The notes under the pieces were generated by a model. It had not been told where the DNA came from. It saw nothing but the letters and a program-made list of their open reading frames with translations, and did not search any database. Positions 8,234 to 16,363 of a DNA stretch of 64,000 bases are shown piece after piece. A program made the translations under genes and the position numbers. This stretch comes from JAWLBY01 sp041687455 (GTDB taxonomy: Bacteria > Pseudomonadota > Gammaproteobacteria > Xanthomonadales > Xanthomonadaceae). The stretch covers positions 33,798-97,797 of the forward strand of contig JAWLBY010000016.1 of NCBI GenBank assembly GCA_041687455.1. Reading direction: 5' to 3'. The stretch's first letter is position 1; each line of letters opens with the position of its first letter.

Positions 8234-11088
8234 GCGCACCGCACGACTACAAGAAAACCATCCAGCTCCCGGCGACCGGGTTCCCGATGCGCGGCGACCT
8301 GCCCAAGCGCGAGCCGGACACGCTGGCGCGCTGGGAACGCGAAGGCCTGTACGCGCAGATTCGCGACAGGGCGAAGGGCCGGCCGCAGTTCGTGCTGCAC
8401 GACGGCCCGCCGTACGCGAACGGCTCGATCCATATCGGTCATGCGGTCAACAAGATCCTGAAGGACGTCGTGGTCCGCTCGAAGCTGTTGTCGGGCTTCG
8501 ATGCGCCGTACATCCCGGGCTGGGACTGCCACGGCCTGCCGATCGAGCACGCGGTCGAGAAGAAGCACGGCAAGGTCGGAACCAGGCTCGATGCCGCGGC
8601 GTTCCGCGCCGAGTGCCGCAAGTACGCCGCCGAGCAGATCGACGGCCAGCGTCGCGACTTCAAGCGGCTCGGCGTGCTCGGCGACTGGGAAAATCCCTAT
8701 CGGACGATGGACTTCCGCTTCGAGGCCGACATCGTCCGCTCGCTGGCGAAGATCGTCGAGAACGGCCATCTGGTGCGCGGCGTCAAGCCGGTGCACTGGT
8801 GCTTCGACTGCGGCTCGGCGCTGGCCGAGGCCGAGATCGAATATGCCGACAAGACCTCGCCGCAGGTCGATGTCGCCTACGACGCGCTCGATCCGCGGAC
8901 GCTCGCCTCGAAGTTCGGTGTCGACGCCGGCGATGCCATCGTTGCGGTGCCGATCTGGACCACCACGCCGTGGACGCTGCCAGCCAGCCTCGCGGTGTCG
9001 CTCGGTCCCGAGCTCGACTACGTGCTGGTCGAAGGTCCGGCGCGCGCCGGTCGTCGTGTGCTGCTTGTGCTGGCGGCGGCACTGGCCGAGCGGGCGCTGG
9101 CGCGCTACGGCGTCGACACGGCAACAGTGCTCGGCCGCGCGAACGGAGCCGCGCTCGAACACCAGCGCCTGCGCCATCCGTTCTACGAGCGCGAGATTCC
9201 GCTGATCCTCGGCGACCACGTGTCGGCCGACGACGGCACCGGCGCCGTCCACACCGCGCCGGGTCATGGTCAGGAAGACTTCATCGTCGGCCAGAAGTAC
9301 GGCCTGCTCGAACGCTACAAGTCCAACGAATTCAATCCGGTCGGCGGCAACGGCGTCTACCTGCCCGGCACGCCGATCTTCGAAGGCCAGTTCATCTGGA
9401 AGGCCAATGCGACGATCACCGCGCTGCTCGGCGAGCGCGGCGTGCTGCTTGCGTCGAGCCAGTTGCAGCACAGCTACCCGCACTGCTGGCGGCACAAGAC
9501 GCCGGTCGCGTTCCGCGCCACCCCGCAGTGGTTCATCGGCATGGAACAGGCCGGTCTGCGGCAGTCGGCGCTCGCTGCAATCGCCGCGATCGGCGAGCAG
9601 GGCGGCTGGTTCCCCGACTGGGGCGAGGCGCGGATCCGCGCGATGATCGAGAACCGCCCGGACTGGTGCATCAGTCGCCAGCGCACCTGGGGCGTGCCGA
9701 TCGCGCTGTTCGTGCACAAGGTCACCGGCGAGCCGCATCCGCGCGCGGTCGAACTGATGCGGGCAGCGGCCGATCGAATCGAGCAGGCCGGCGTCGATGC
9801 CTGGTACACGCTCGATGCGGCCGAGTTGCTCGGTGCCGATGCAGCCGATTACGACAAGGTCACCGACATCCTCGATGTCTGGTTCGATTCCGGCGTCACC
9901 CACGAGGCGGTGCTCGCTGCGCGCGGCCTGGGCAAGCCGGCCGACATCTACCTCGAAGGCTCGGACCAGCACCGCGGCTGGTTCCAGAGTTCGCTGCTGA
10001 CCGGCATCGCGATGGATGGTGCCGCGCCGTACCGGCAAGTGCTCACCCACGGCTTCACGGTCGACCAGCACGGCCGCAAGATGTCGAAGTCGATCGGCAA
10101 CGTCGTGGCGCCGCAGGACGTCATGGACAAGCTCGGCGCCGACGTGCTGCGGCTGTGGGTCGCCTCGACCGACTACCGCAACGAGATGTCGGTATCCGAC
10201 GAGATCCTGAAGCGTGCGGCCGATGCCTATCGCCGCATCCGCAACACCGCACGCTTCCTGCTCGGCAACCTGGACGGCTTCGATCCGGCCGCGCACCTGT
10301 TGCCGAACGACCAGCTCGTGCTGCTCGACCGCTGGGCCGTGCATCGTGCCTATGAGTTGCAGTCGCAGATCGCGCTGGCCTATTCGCGCTACGACTTCGC
10401 CGAGATCGTGCAGCGGCTGTCGAACTTCTGCACCGTCGACCTCGGTTCGATCTACCTCGACGTGACCAAGGATCGGCTCTACACGATGCCGGACGACTCG
10501 CACGGCCGCCGCAGCGCGCAGAGCGCGATGTTCCGGATTGCCGAGGCCTTCGTCCGCTGGATCGCACCGATCCTGGCATTCACGGCAGACGAGATCTGGC
10601 AGTTCCTGCCCGGCGAGCGCGACGGCAACGTGCTGTTTGCGACCTGGTACGACGGTCTCGAGCCGCTGCCGGGCCTCGGCACGATGACCGCCGAAGACTT
10701 CGACACGCTGCTCGCGCTGCGCGAAGCGGTGGCCAAGGTGCTCGAGCCGATGCGCGCCGGCGGCACGATCGGCGCTGCGCTGGAGGCCGAGGTCGACGTC
10801 TACGTTGCGCCCGAGCTGCTGCATCGGCTGCAGCCGGTCGCCGACGAGCTGCGTTTCCTGTTCATCACGTCGACGCTGGCGCTGCATCCGGCTGGCGAGC
10901 GGTCAGCCGATGCGATCAAGGCCGAAGACCTCGATGCCTGGATCGTCGCGCGCGCGACCGAAAATCCGAAGTGTGTCCGCTGCTGGCACCATCGCGCCGA
11001 TGTCGGCAGCCATGCCGAACACCCGGAGCTGTGCGGTCGCTGCGTCACCAATGTCGAGGGCGCCGGCGAACAGCGCCGCTGGTTCTAG
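8230..11088 (+). CDS. ileS: isoleucyl-tRNA synthetase
   Basis: Class I aminoacyl-tRNA synthetase that charges tRNA-Ile and edits misactivated valine; 952 residues, close to the proteobacterial type. HIGH occurs at residues 68-71 (NGSIHIGHA) and KMSKS at 617-621. The editing-domain block TTPWTLPASLAVS and the C-terminal zinc motif CVRCWHHR...CGRC are present. It starts at GTG 8230, overlapping the ribF stop by four bases; the frame is open much further upstream but that part lies inside ribF. ileS is followed by an inverted REP pair and lspA, the standard order. Confidence 0.98.
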   Translation: MSAPHDYKKTIQLPATGFPMRGDLPKREPDTLARWEREGLYAQIRDRAKGRPQFVLHDGPPYANGSIHIGHAVNKILKDVVVRSKLLSGFDAPYIPGWDCHGLPIEHAVEKKHGKVGTRLDAAAFRAECRKYAAEQIDGQRRDFKRLGVLGDWENPYRTMDFRFEADIVRSLAKIVENGHLVRGVKPVHWCFDCGSALAEAEIEYADKTSPQVDVAYDALDPRTLASKFGVDAGDAIVAVPIWTTTPWTLPASLAVSLGPELDYVLVEGPARAGRRVLLVLAAALAERALARYGVDTATVLGRANGAALEHQRLRHPFYEREIPLILGDHVSADDGTGAVHTAPGHGQEDFIVGQKYGLLERYKSNEFNPVGGNGVYLPGTPIFEGQFIWKANATITALLGERGVLLASSQLQHSYPHCWRHKTPVAFRATPQWFIGMEQAGLRQSALAAIAAIGEQGGWFPDWGEARIRAMIENRPDWCISRQRTWGVPIALFVHKVTGEPHPRAVELMRAAADRIEQAGVDAWYTLDAAELLGADAADYDKVTDILDVWFDSGVTHEAVLAARGLGKPADIYLEGSDQHRGWFQSSLLTGIAMDGAAPYRQVLTHGFTVDQHGRKMSKSIGNVVAPQDVMDKLGADVLRLWVASTDYRNEMSVSDEILKRAADAYRRIRNTARFLLGNLDGFDPAAHLLPNDQLVLLDRWAVHRAYELQSQIALAYSRYDFAEIVQRLSNFCTVDLGSIYLDVTKDRLYTMPDDSHGRRSAQSAMFRIAEAFVRWIAPILAFTADEIWQFLPGERDGNVLFATWYDGLEPLPGLGTMTAEDFDTLLALREAVAKVLEPMRAGGTIGAALEAEVDVYVAPELLHRLQPVADELRFLFITSTLALHPAGERSADAIKAEDLDAWIVARATENPKCVRCWHHRADVGSHAEHPELCGRCVTNVEGAGEQRRWF

Positions 11089-11097
11089 CAAGCTCCC

Positions 11098-11156
11098 CTG
11101 TAGGAGCCGCTTCAGCGGCGATCGGCAGCCTGTCGCCGCTGAAGCAGCTCCTACAG
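11098..11156. repeat. inverted REP pair between ileS and lspA
   Basis: Arms within 11098-11122 (GTAGGAGCCGCTTCAGCGGC) and 11132-11156 are near-perfect reverse complements with a 9-base loop. They form a strong hairpin between two co-transcribed genes, where it could act as an mRNA-stability or attenuation structure. One mismatch (CTGAAGCAGC against GCCGCTTCAG) distinguishes the arms. Confidence 0.85.
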
Positions 11157-11177
11157 GGCGTACTCCGGATCACACAC

Positions 11178-11675
11178 ATGCCCGCCAAACCCAACGCCCT
11201 GATCTGGCTCGCGCTGTCGGCAATCATCATCACCGTCGACCTGTGGACCAAGGAAATCGCGCTGACCTCGCTGCAGCCCTACCAGCCGGTGCCGTTCATC
11301 GACGGCTTCTGGAACTGGATGCTGGCGTTCAACACCGGCGCCGCATTCAGTTTCCTCAGCGACGCGAACGGCTGGCAGCGCTGGTTGTTCTCGGCGCTCG
11401 CGGTCGGCATCAGCGGGCTGCTTGCGTACTGGCTGACCCGGATCCCGCGCCGCGACTGGCGCCAGGCGCTGCCGTTCTCGCTGATCATCGGCGGCGCGCT
11501 CGGCAACCTGGTCGACCGGCTCCGGCACGGACACGTGATCGATTTCATCGACTGGTACGTCGGCAGCTACCACTGGCCGGCGTTCAATATCGCCGATGCC
11601 GCAATCGTCGGCGGCGCGATCGCCCTCGCGCTGTTCGGATTCACCGCACACACGCGCGAGGAAGCGAACTCATGA
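11178..11675 (+). CDS. lspA: lipoprotein signal peptidase (signal peptidase II)
   Basis: Inner-membrane aspartic peptidase that cleaves prolipoprotein signal peptides after lipidation. 165 residues with four hydrophobic segments. Conserved boxes are VDLWTKEIAL near the N-terminus, FNTGAAFSFL, GGALGNLVDRLRHGHVIDFID and FNIADAAI; the aspartates in NLVDR and NIADA are the catalytic pair. ATG 11178 (MPAKPNALIWLAL) is chosen over the longer open frame, which runs through the REP hairpin. Its stop overlaps the next start (ATGA at 11672-11675). Confidence 0.96.
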   Translation: MPAKPNALIWLALSAIIITVDLWTKEIALTSLQPYQPVPFIDGFWNWMLAFNTGAAFSFLSDANGWQRWLFSALAVGISGLLAYWLTRIPRRDWRQALPFSLIIGGALGNLVDRLRHGHVIDFIDWYVGSYHWPAFNIADAAIVGGAIALALFGFTAHTREEANS

Positions 11676-12133
11676 TCGGAAAACGTATCGACGCATTGCC
11701 GGCCCGGACCGATTCGCTTTATCCGGAACCGTTCCGCTCGCGCGTGCTGCCGCGCGAGAAGCGGTCGCTCGGTGATGCGTTCGGCCTGACCGCATTCGGC
11801 GTCAATCACACCGTGCTCGCGCCCGGCAAGGAATCGTCGATGCGCCACTGGCACACCCACGAGGACGAGCTGATCGTCGTGCTCGAAGGCGAAGTGGTGC
11901 TGGTGACCGAGTTCGGTGAGGAAACGCTGACGCCGGGCATGGTGGTCGGATTCCGCGCCGGCGATCCGAACGCGCACCAGCTCGTGAACCGCAGTGTGCT
12001 GCCGGCGGTCTATCTCGAAATCGGCGGTCGCGATACGCGCGACATCGCCCGCTACACGGACGTCGACCTGCACTGCGAAGCGGACGAGCAGGGCGGGTAT
12101 CGGTTCAGCCACAAGGACGGCACGCCGTACTGA
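11672..12133 (+). CDS. cupin-domain protein
   Basis: A 153-residue single-domain cupin, probably a cytosolic metal-binding beta-barrel. The metal-site pattern is visible: RHWHTHEDELIVVLEGEVVLVTEFG (G-x5-H-x-H-x3,4-E-like motif 1), then GDPNAHQLVN, whose histidine fits motif 2. The substrate is unknown. The ATG overlaps the lspA stop by four bases, so it is translationally coupled to lspA. In many gammaproteobacteria this position between lspA and ispH is occupied by the FKBP-type prolyl isomerase gene fkpB; here a cupin takes that slot. Confidence 0.85.
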   Translation: MIGKRIDALPARTDSLYPEPFRSRVLPREKRSLGDAFGLTAFGVNHTVLAPGKESSMRHWHTHEDELIVVLEGEVVLVTEFGEETLTPGMVVGFRAGDPNAHQLVNRSVLPAVYLEIGGRDTRDIARYTDVDLHCEADEQGGYRFSHKDGTPY

Positions 12134-12240
12134 GAGCCGGGATTCGCGATCGCGATCAGGGTTTCGCCACAGCGGCAGCTCGCGGTCGCTCGGCGGATGT
12201 CGAAAATCCAGGCCCGCATCGACGCGCAAACTGCTTCTGC

Positions 12241-12296
12241 GAATCCCGAACCACGAACCACGAATCCCGAATCCCGAATCCCGAATCCCGAATCCC
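12241..12296. repeat. eight tandem GAATCCC-type heptamers in front of ispH
   Basis: Perfect 7-base periodicity over 56 bases: GAATCCC, GAACCAC twice, then GAATCCC five times. The array ends seven bases before the ispH ATG at 12304. A single inverted GGGATTC occurs at 12139-12145, next to the cupin stop. It is the same motif and placement as in front of obg (2776-2912). Confidence 0.9.
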
Positions 12297-12303
12297 TGCA
12301 GCA

Positions 12304-13257
12304 ATGCCCGACATCCTGCTTGCCAATCCCCGCGGTTTCTGCGCCGGCGTCGACCGCGCGATCGAGATCGTCAATCGCGCGCTCGAGCTGTTCGGCGCGC
12401 CGATCTACGTCCGCCATGAAGTCGTGCACAATCGCTTCGTCGTCGACGATCTGCGTGCGCGTGGCGCCGTGTTCGTCGAGGAGCTCGACGAAGTCCCCGA
12501 CAATGCCACCGTGATCTTTTCCGCCCACGGTGTCTCGCAGTCGGTGCGTGGCGAAGCCGACCGCCGCGGGCTGAAGGTGTTCGATGCGACCTGTCCGCTG
12601 GTCACCAAGGTGCACATGGAGGTCGCCCGGCACTGCCGTGCCGGGCGCGACGTGGTGCTGATCGGCCATGCCGGCCACCCCGAAGTCGAGGGCACGATGG
12701 GGCAGTGGGATGCTGTCTGCGCACCCGGCAACATCCATCTGGTCGAAGACGTCGCCGATGTCGCGACGCTGCAACTGTCGCAGCCCGACAACGTCGCCTA
12801 CACGACGCAGACGACACTGTCGGTCGACGACACCCGCGCCGTCATCGACGCGCTGCGACAACGCTTTCCGGCCATCGAAGGGCCGAAACACGACGACATC
12901 TGTTACGCGACCCAGAACCGCCAGGACGCGGTCCGCGAACTGGCCCGGCACTGCGACCTCGTGCTGGTGGTCGGCTCGGTCAATAGTTCCAATTCGAACC
13001 GGCTGCGCGAGCTGGCCGAGAAGCAGGGCGCCGAAGCCCACCTGATCGACGGCGCCGAGCACATCGACCCGGCCTGGCTGGCCGGCAAGCGACACATCGG
13101 CGTCACCGCCGGCGCGTCGGCCCCCGAAGTACTGGTCCGCGGCGTCATCGAACGGCTGCGCTCGCTCGGCGGCGGCGACGTCCGCGAACTCGCTGGCGAG
13201 CCGGAGCACATGGTCTTCGCGCTGCCGAAGGAACTCCGCATCACGCTGGTCGATTGA
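12304..13257 (+). CDS. ispH: IspH, 4-hydroxy-3-methylbut-2-enyl diphosphate reductase
   Basis: Iron-sulfur enzyme that carries out the last step of the MEP isoprenoid pathway, giving IPP and DMAPP. 317 residues. The three cluster cysteines are in place: C13 (NPRGFCAGVDRAI), C97 (FDATCPLVTKVH) and C200 (DDICYATQNRQ). Also seen are VHNRFVVDDL, FSAHGVSQ and VNSSNSNRL with the SxN substrate motif. The start sits directly after the heptamer array, so no clear ribosome-binding site is visible. The tRNA-Thr promoter overlaps its stop codon. Confidence 0.97.
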   Translation: MPDILLANPRGFCAGVDRAIEIVNRALELFGAPIYVRHEVVHNRFVVDDLRARGAVFVEELDEVPDNATVIFSAHGVSQSVRGEADRRGLKVFDATCPLVTKVHMEVARHCRAGRDVVLIGHAGHPEVEGTMGQWDAVCAPGNIHLVEDVADVATLQLSQPDNVAYTTQTTLSVDDTRAVIDALRQRFPAIEGPKHDDICYATQNRQDAVRELARHCDLVLVVGSVNSSNSNRLRELAEKQGAEAHLIDGAEHIDPAWLAGKRHIGVTAGASAPEVLVRGVIERLRSLGGGDVRELAGEPEHMVFALPKELRITLVD

Positions 13258-13282
13258 CCGCCAGCGCGCCCGCCACTAGAAT
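13254..13282 (+). promoter_or_regulatory. promoter of tRNA-Thr, overlapping the ispH stop codon
   Basis: TTGACC (13254-13259) and TAGAAT (13277-13282) are separated by 17 bases. The expected start is about 13289, seven bases before the mature tRNA 5' end. The -35 hexamer includes the ispH TGA stop. Confidence 0.7.
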
Positions 13283-13295
13283 CCCGCGTCTTCAC

Positions 13296-13371
<76 letters not shown>

Positions 13372-13379
13372 GCGAAATC

Positions 13380-13424
13380 AAGGGGTTGCGATGCTTCTGG
13401 CGCGCAGCCCCTTGTCGTTTTTTT
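13380..13424 (+). terminator. intrinsic terminator after tRNA-Thr
   Basis: AAGGGGTTGCG pairs with CGCAGCCCCTT (12-base loop) and is followed, after four bases, by seven T residues at 13418-13424. It closes the tRNA transcript. Confidence 0.75.
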
Positions 13425-13503
13425 GGGGTTGGGTGCGATGGCCTGCCTTTCTTGCCCAAGGAAGGAGGCGGAAATCAACCGGTCGACGACAGTGGATCGG
13501 CGT

Positions 13504-14502
13504 TCAGATCATCGATAACTGAATTGGTTGCGTGCAAAGGGTCACCGACCCTTGTTCAGCTTGGCCGACCAACTCCGCAACATGTGCGTCGCTCACGCAG
13601 TCGTCGACGAATCGCACCAGCGACAGCGCTGCATAATCGCGACGTTCCTCAATCGCGATCCATTGTCGCCCGAGGTCTTCGCAGACGCGGCCGGTTGTGT
13701 TGGAGCCACTGAAGATGTCGACGACAACATCTTCAGGATTCGTCAAAAACCGCACGAAGAATGAAGGCAGCCCGGCAGGAAACCGCGCTGGATGACCGTC
13801 TCGGCCGACTGCCTTGCAGCGCCTGAGATATGACGATGTCGCTTCAGTATTGGGAATCTGCAGCAGATTGGGCGGAATAGCGCCTCCGTTGTCCGTGCCG
13901 AAAGCCTTGCTGATATCGTGGCCTGAGGGTCGGTCCTTCGGCGTGTAGAACTTCTCCGGATTCTCGATCAGCTTCTTCATGCGATCGGAATACGGCGATA
14001 ACACTTTCCGTGCATCTGCCTTGGGCCAGTCACCTTTGCTGAACCACCACACTGTGTTAACAGAATCCTTGACGCGGATCTTTCGCTTGTTGACCCATTC
14101 GATAGGCGACGGTAGCTTCGCCGGATTGTGCCAATAAAACTCTTCGGCGAGACGAAATCCGAGTGTGTCGCAGAAGTCGAGCAGAACTCGCCATTGGTAC
14201 AACGAACGAACAGGCCTGCCCCGCTCGTAGGCTCCACCGAGATCCAGCACGAAGCTGCCGGAGGTTTTGAGTACTCGACGAACCTCGACAGCGAAAGCGT
14301 GGATCCACTCAACGTAGGCCTGCTGGCTCTGGTTGCCGTATTCCTTTGCGCGCAAGAGCGCGAAAGGCGGGGAGGTGACGACGAGATCGACGCATTCATC
14401 TGGCAGCGCGCGAAGCGCTATCCGGCTGTCTTGGCAAACTTGCGTGCCGAGCCCGGTCGTGTAGACGATGTTGGCAGCGGAAAACGAATTGCGGAAGGGC
14501 AT
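13504..14502 (-). CDS. PvuII-like beta-class DNA methyltransferase
   Basis: Site-specific DNA methyltransferase, 332 residues. The catalytic motif IV TSPPF lies at residues 43-47 (VVTSPPFALLRAKEYGN). The SAM-binding motif I is C-terminal (VVDIFSGSNTTGRV), giving the beta-class order. SPPF is typical of amino (N4-cytosine or N6-adenine) methyltransferases. Blocks such as FYWHNPAKLPSPIEWVNKR, VKDSVNTVWWFSK, NGGAIPPNLLQI and HPARFPAGLP are those I know from M.PvuII-type enzymes, but the recognition site cannot be read from sequence. The chosen start (MPFRNSFSAAN) lies four bases after the stop of the upstream HEAT-protein gene; an in-frame ATG at 14619 would overlap it. Composition is visibly less GC-rich than the flanks. 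Confidence 0.92.
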   Translation of the reverse strand: MPFRNSFSAANIVYTTGLGTQVCQDSRIALRALPDECVDLVVTSPPFALLRAKEYGNQSQQAYVEWIHAFAVEVRRVLKTSGSFVLDLGGAYERGRPVRSLYQWRVLLDFCDTLGFRLAEEFYWHNPAKLPSPIEWVNKRKIRVKDSVNTVWWFSKGDWPKADARKVLSPYSDRMKKLIENPEKFYTPKDRPSGHDISKAFGTDNGGAIPPNLLQIPNTEATSSYLRRCKAVGRDGHPARFPAGLPSFFVRFLTNPEDVVVDIFSGSNTTGRVCEDLGRQWIAIEERRDYAALSLVRFVDDCVSDAHVAELVGQAEQGSVTLCTQPIQLSMI

Positions 14503-14506
14503 CGGA

Positions 14507-16060
14507 TCAAAGTCGCGGCGGCAGAAACGTATCGTGGAGCGGAGCGATCCACGAGCGTGCAAACGCCCAGGACACCGCAAGCGAATAGCCGAGGCGCACG
14601 TCGTTTTCGAGGGCGTCACCTATCGCAGCTCGCACCAGCGGCTCGGGCAGTTGGCCTCCCAGCCATGCCGCGATCAGCGGCCGGTCTGCGCGAGTGAGGG
14701 TTTGCGCGACTTCTGGAATAAGCCGGCTGCTTACGCTGGCGGTATCGGCACGACGTGCAAGCCAGCGCAAGACCTCGGCCGATCCTGCCTGGATTTGTTC
14801 ATCGTCATTGTCAATGCCGGAAACGAGCTCAGGCATCGCGTCGAATCCGACATCAGCGAGTGCTGTCAACGCGTCCTCGCGCACGCGATAGCTCTGCGCC
14901 GAAAATGCATTCACCAACGCACGGCGAGACGTGCTCGAGTCGATGCGACCTAAGCAGTACGCGGCTGCCGATCTAAGAAAATATCCCTTCGACTCATCTC
15001 CAATAATGCCGGCGAGGATCACTGCGGCGTTTTCGTTACCCACTTCGCCGATGGCGATCACGGCCTCGAGCTGATCGGATCTGTCCATCGCGGAAAGTTC
15101 GGGGGCGAACAGTTCCGCGATTGAATAAGCATTCATTTGGGCGAGATAAGCCTTCGCCTCAAGCCTGACGTAAACATCCTCGTCACGATCACTTGCGATC
15201 GAGGTGATCTCCGCAAGCAATTCTGAGCAACTCGTACTACGAGCGAGTTTGACCCCGGCGAAGCGGACAGGCAGATGCGGGCTTCCGAGCATGCTGCGAA
15301 TCAAGTCGCTGTTCAGCTCGCCTGTGCACTGCATACGACCGGACGCTGCGGGTTCTGCGTTGCAGGCGAGGATCTGATTCTGCCGAACGAAATCGCCGAT
15401 TGCCACGCGTGCATCCATTTCCTTGCGCCCACGACGGCGACGCATACCCTCGGCGCTCTCGATGGTTATGTTGGCGGGAGAAATATCAACAATCGTTCCG
15501 TCACAAGGTGAGAAACACGCCCTCCAAATTAGCGTCGTCTCCGAACCTTCCTCGGCTCCTTTCTTCTGTACTCTGTCAGGGCGGGCGTCCCGGAAAGCTT
15601 GCACGGTGAAATAGTTCACCATGCCATCCGGGCGCCACAAGACCCACTCCCTTTCATTCCAGTACGACGTTTCACCGGTGAGCATGCCGCGCATCCAGTG
15701 CTGCTTAATGGTGCTGTCGTTAGATCCGACTTCACTGCAGATTGGGATTGCGATCAGATCGGTATCCACCATGCCATAGTCCCACCGTCTTTCAACGACC
15801 GTTGGACTGTGCGACATCGACAGCTTCGGCTCGCTCTTGGCGCGAACCTCGATTCGCTGGCCGCAGCGACGACAAACTAGGTCCGGAATCCGGACCCGCT
15901 TTCGTTTGACATCTTTCCAGATCTTCGCATCGAGCGAGCCGCGCTCGAGTTCGATGATGTCATGGCCATGCTCGGCGAGATCACTCCGCACGGTCCGGCT
16001 GCCGATCGCTCCCATGGCGATCTTGTGAAAAAAGGAAGAATCCGACTTGAACGAAGGCAT
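14507..16060 (-). CDS. HEAT-repeat protein with a possible PD-(D/E)xK nuclease core; putative partner of the methyltransferase
   Basis: 517-residue protein I do not recognise as a named family. Residues ~25-110 contain HDIIELERGSLDAKIWK, then RIPDLVC and CGQRIEVRAK: a PD at 59-60 followed by E71-V-R73 (K75 nearby), which resembles a divergent PD-(D/E)xK nuclease core with an inserted CxxC (C63, C66). Residues ~183-233 (DGTIVDISPANITIE, VAIGDFVRQNQILA) resemble a barrel-sandwich hybrid. Residues ~290-480 are helical HEAT-like repeats (VRLEAKAYLAQM, LRSAAAYCLGRID, VREDALTALADVG). The gene precedes the PvuII-like methyltransferase by four bases on the same strand, suggesting a restriction or defence role; this is inference. 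The frame is open to 16987 but that extension overlaps the phzF-like gene. Confidence 0.65.
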   Translation of the reverse strand: MPSFKSDSSFFHKIAMGAIGSRTVRSDLAEHGHDIIELERGSLDAKIWKDVKRKRVRIPDLVCRRCGQRIEVRAKSEPKLSMSHSPTVVERRWDYGMVDTDLIAIPICSEVGSNDSTIKQHWMRGMLTGETSYWNEREWVLWRPDGMVNYFTVQAFRDARPDRVQKKGAEEGSETTLIWRACFSPCDGTIVDISPANITIESAEGMRRRRGRKEMDARVAIGDFVRQNQILACNAEPAASGRMQCTGELNSDLIRSMLGSPHLPVRFAGVKLARSTSCSELLAEITSIASDRDEDVYVRLEAKAYLAQMNAYSIAELFAPELSAMDRSDQLEAVIAIGEVGNENAAVILAGIIGDESKGYFLRSAAAYCLGRIDSSTSRRALVNAFSAQSYRVREDALTALADVGFDAMPELVSGIDNDDEQIQAGSAEVLRWLARRADTASVSSRLIPEVAQTLTRADRPLIAAWLGGQLPEPLVRAAIGDALENDVRLGYSLAVSWAFARSWIAPLHDTFLPPRL

Positions 16061-16363
16061 GACGGTGCGAGGGCGGGAATACGCGGCGGGGCGGCACGGG
16101 GACCAGCATCTTAGCTGAGCCGGGACAATCTGGCCGTCCACGGGCCGGCGCGAAATGGACTGCGACTCGCAACCCCTACGCCCTCCGTTGTTCTTTGTGC
16201 GCGGTTGGTTTGGGTTCGGACGGCCGGGATGTAGTGTGGGGCGCGTGTGGTGCACCGGCTGGTCCGGAACAAGCCGCGTTTGCGTCCAACGCGAGAAATT
16301 TTCGCTTGTCCGGCGGGCGGTGCTCCGGACAATGCAGGCTCCGGCATCGACGGAGTTCCAGCA

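Noticed and set aside
6394..8239. Reverse frames spanning the N gap and REP array
   Set aside because: They contain the assembly gap and repeat translations, and are antisense of murJ and ribF.
7891..10887. 998-residue reverse frame opposite ileS
   Set aside because: High-GC antisense shadow of a confirmed isoleucyl-tRNA synthetase.
14128..14697. Forward frames opposite the methyltransferase
   Set aside because: Antisense to TSPPF/FSGSNTTG-bearing coding sequence; no motif.
13372..16363. attL/attR pair for an island at tRNA-Thr
   Set aside because: I looked for a repeat of the tRNA 3' end (TTCGACTCCTCTCAGCGGC) near the right boundary and found only a short GCGGCAC match, which is not significant.
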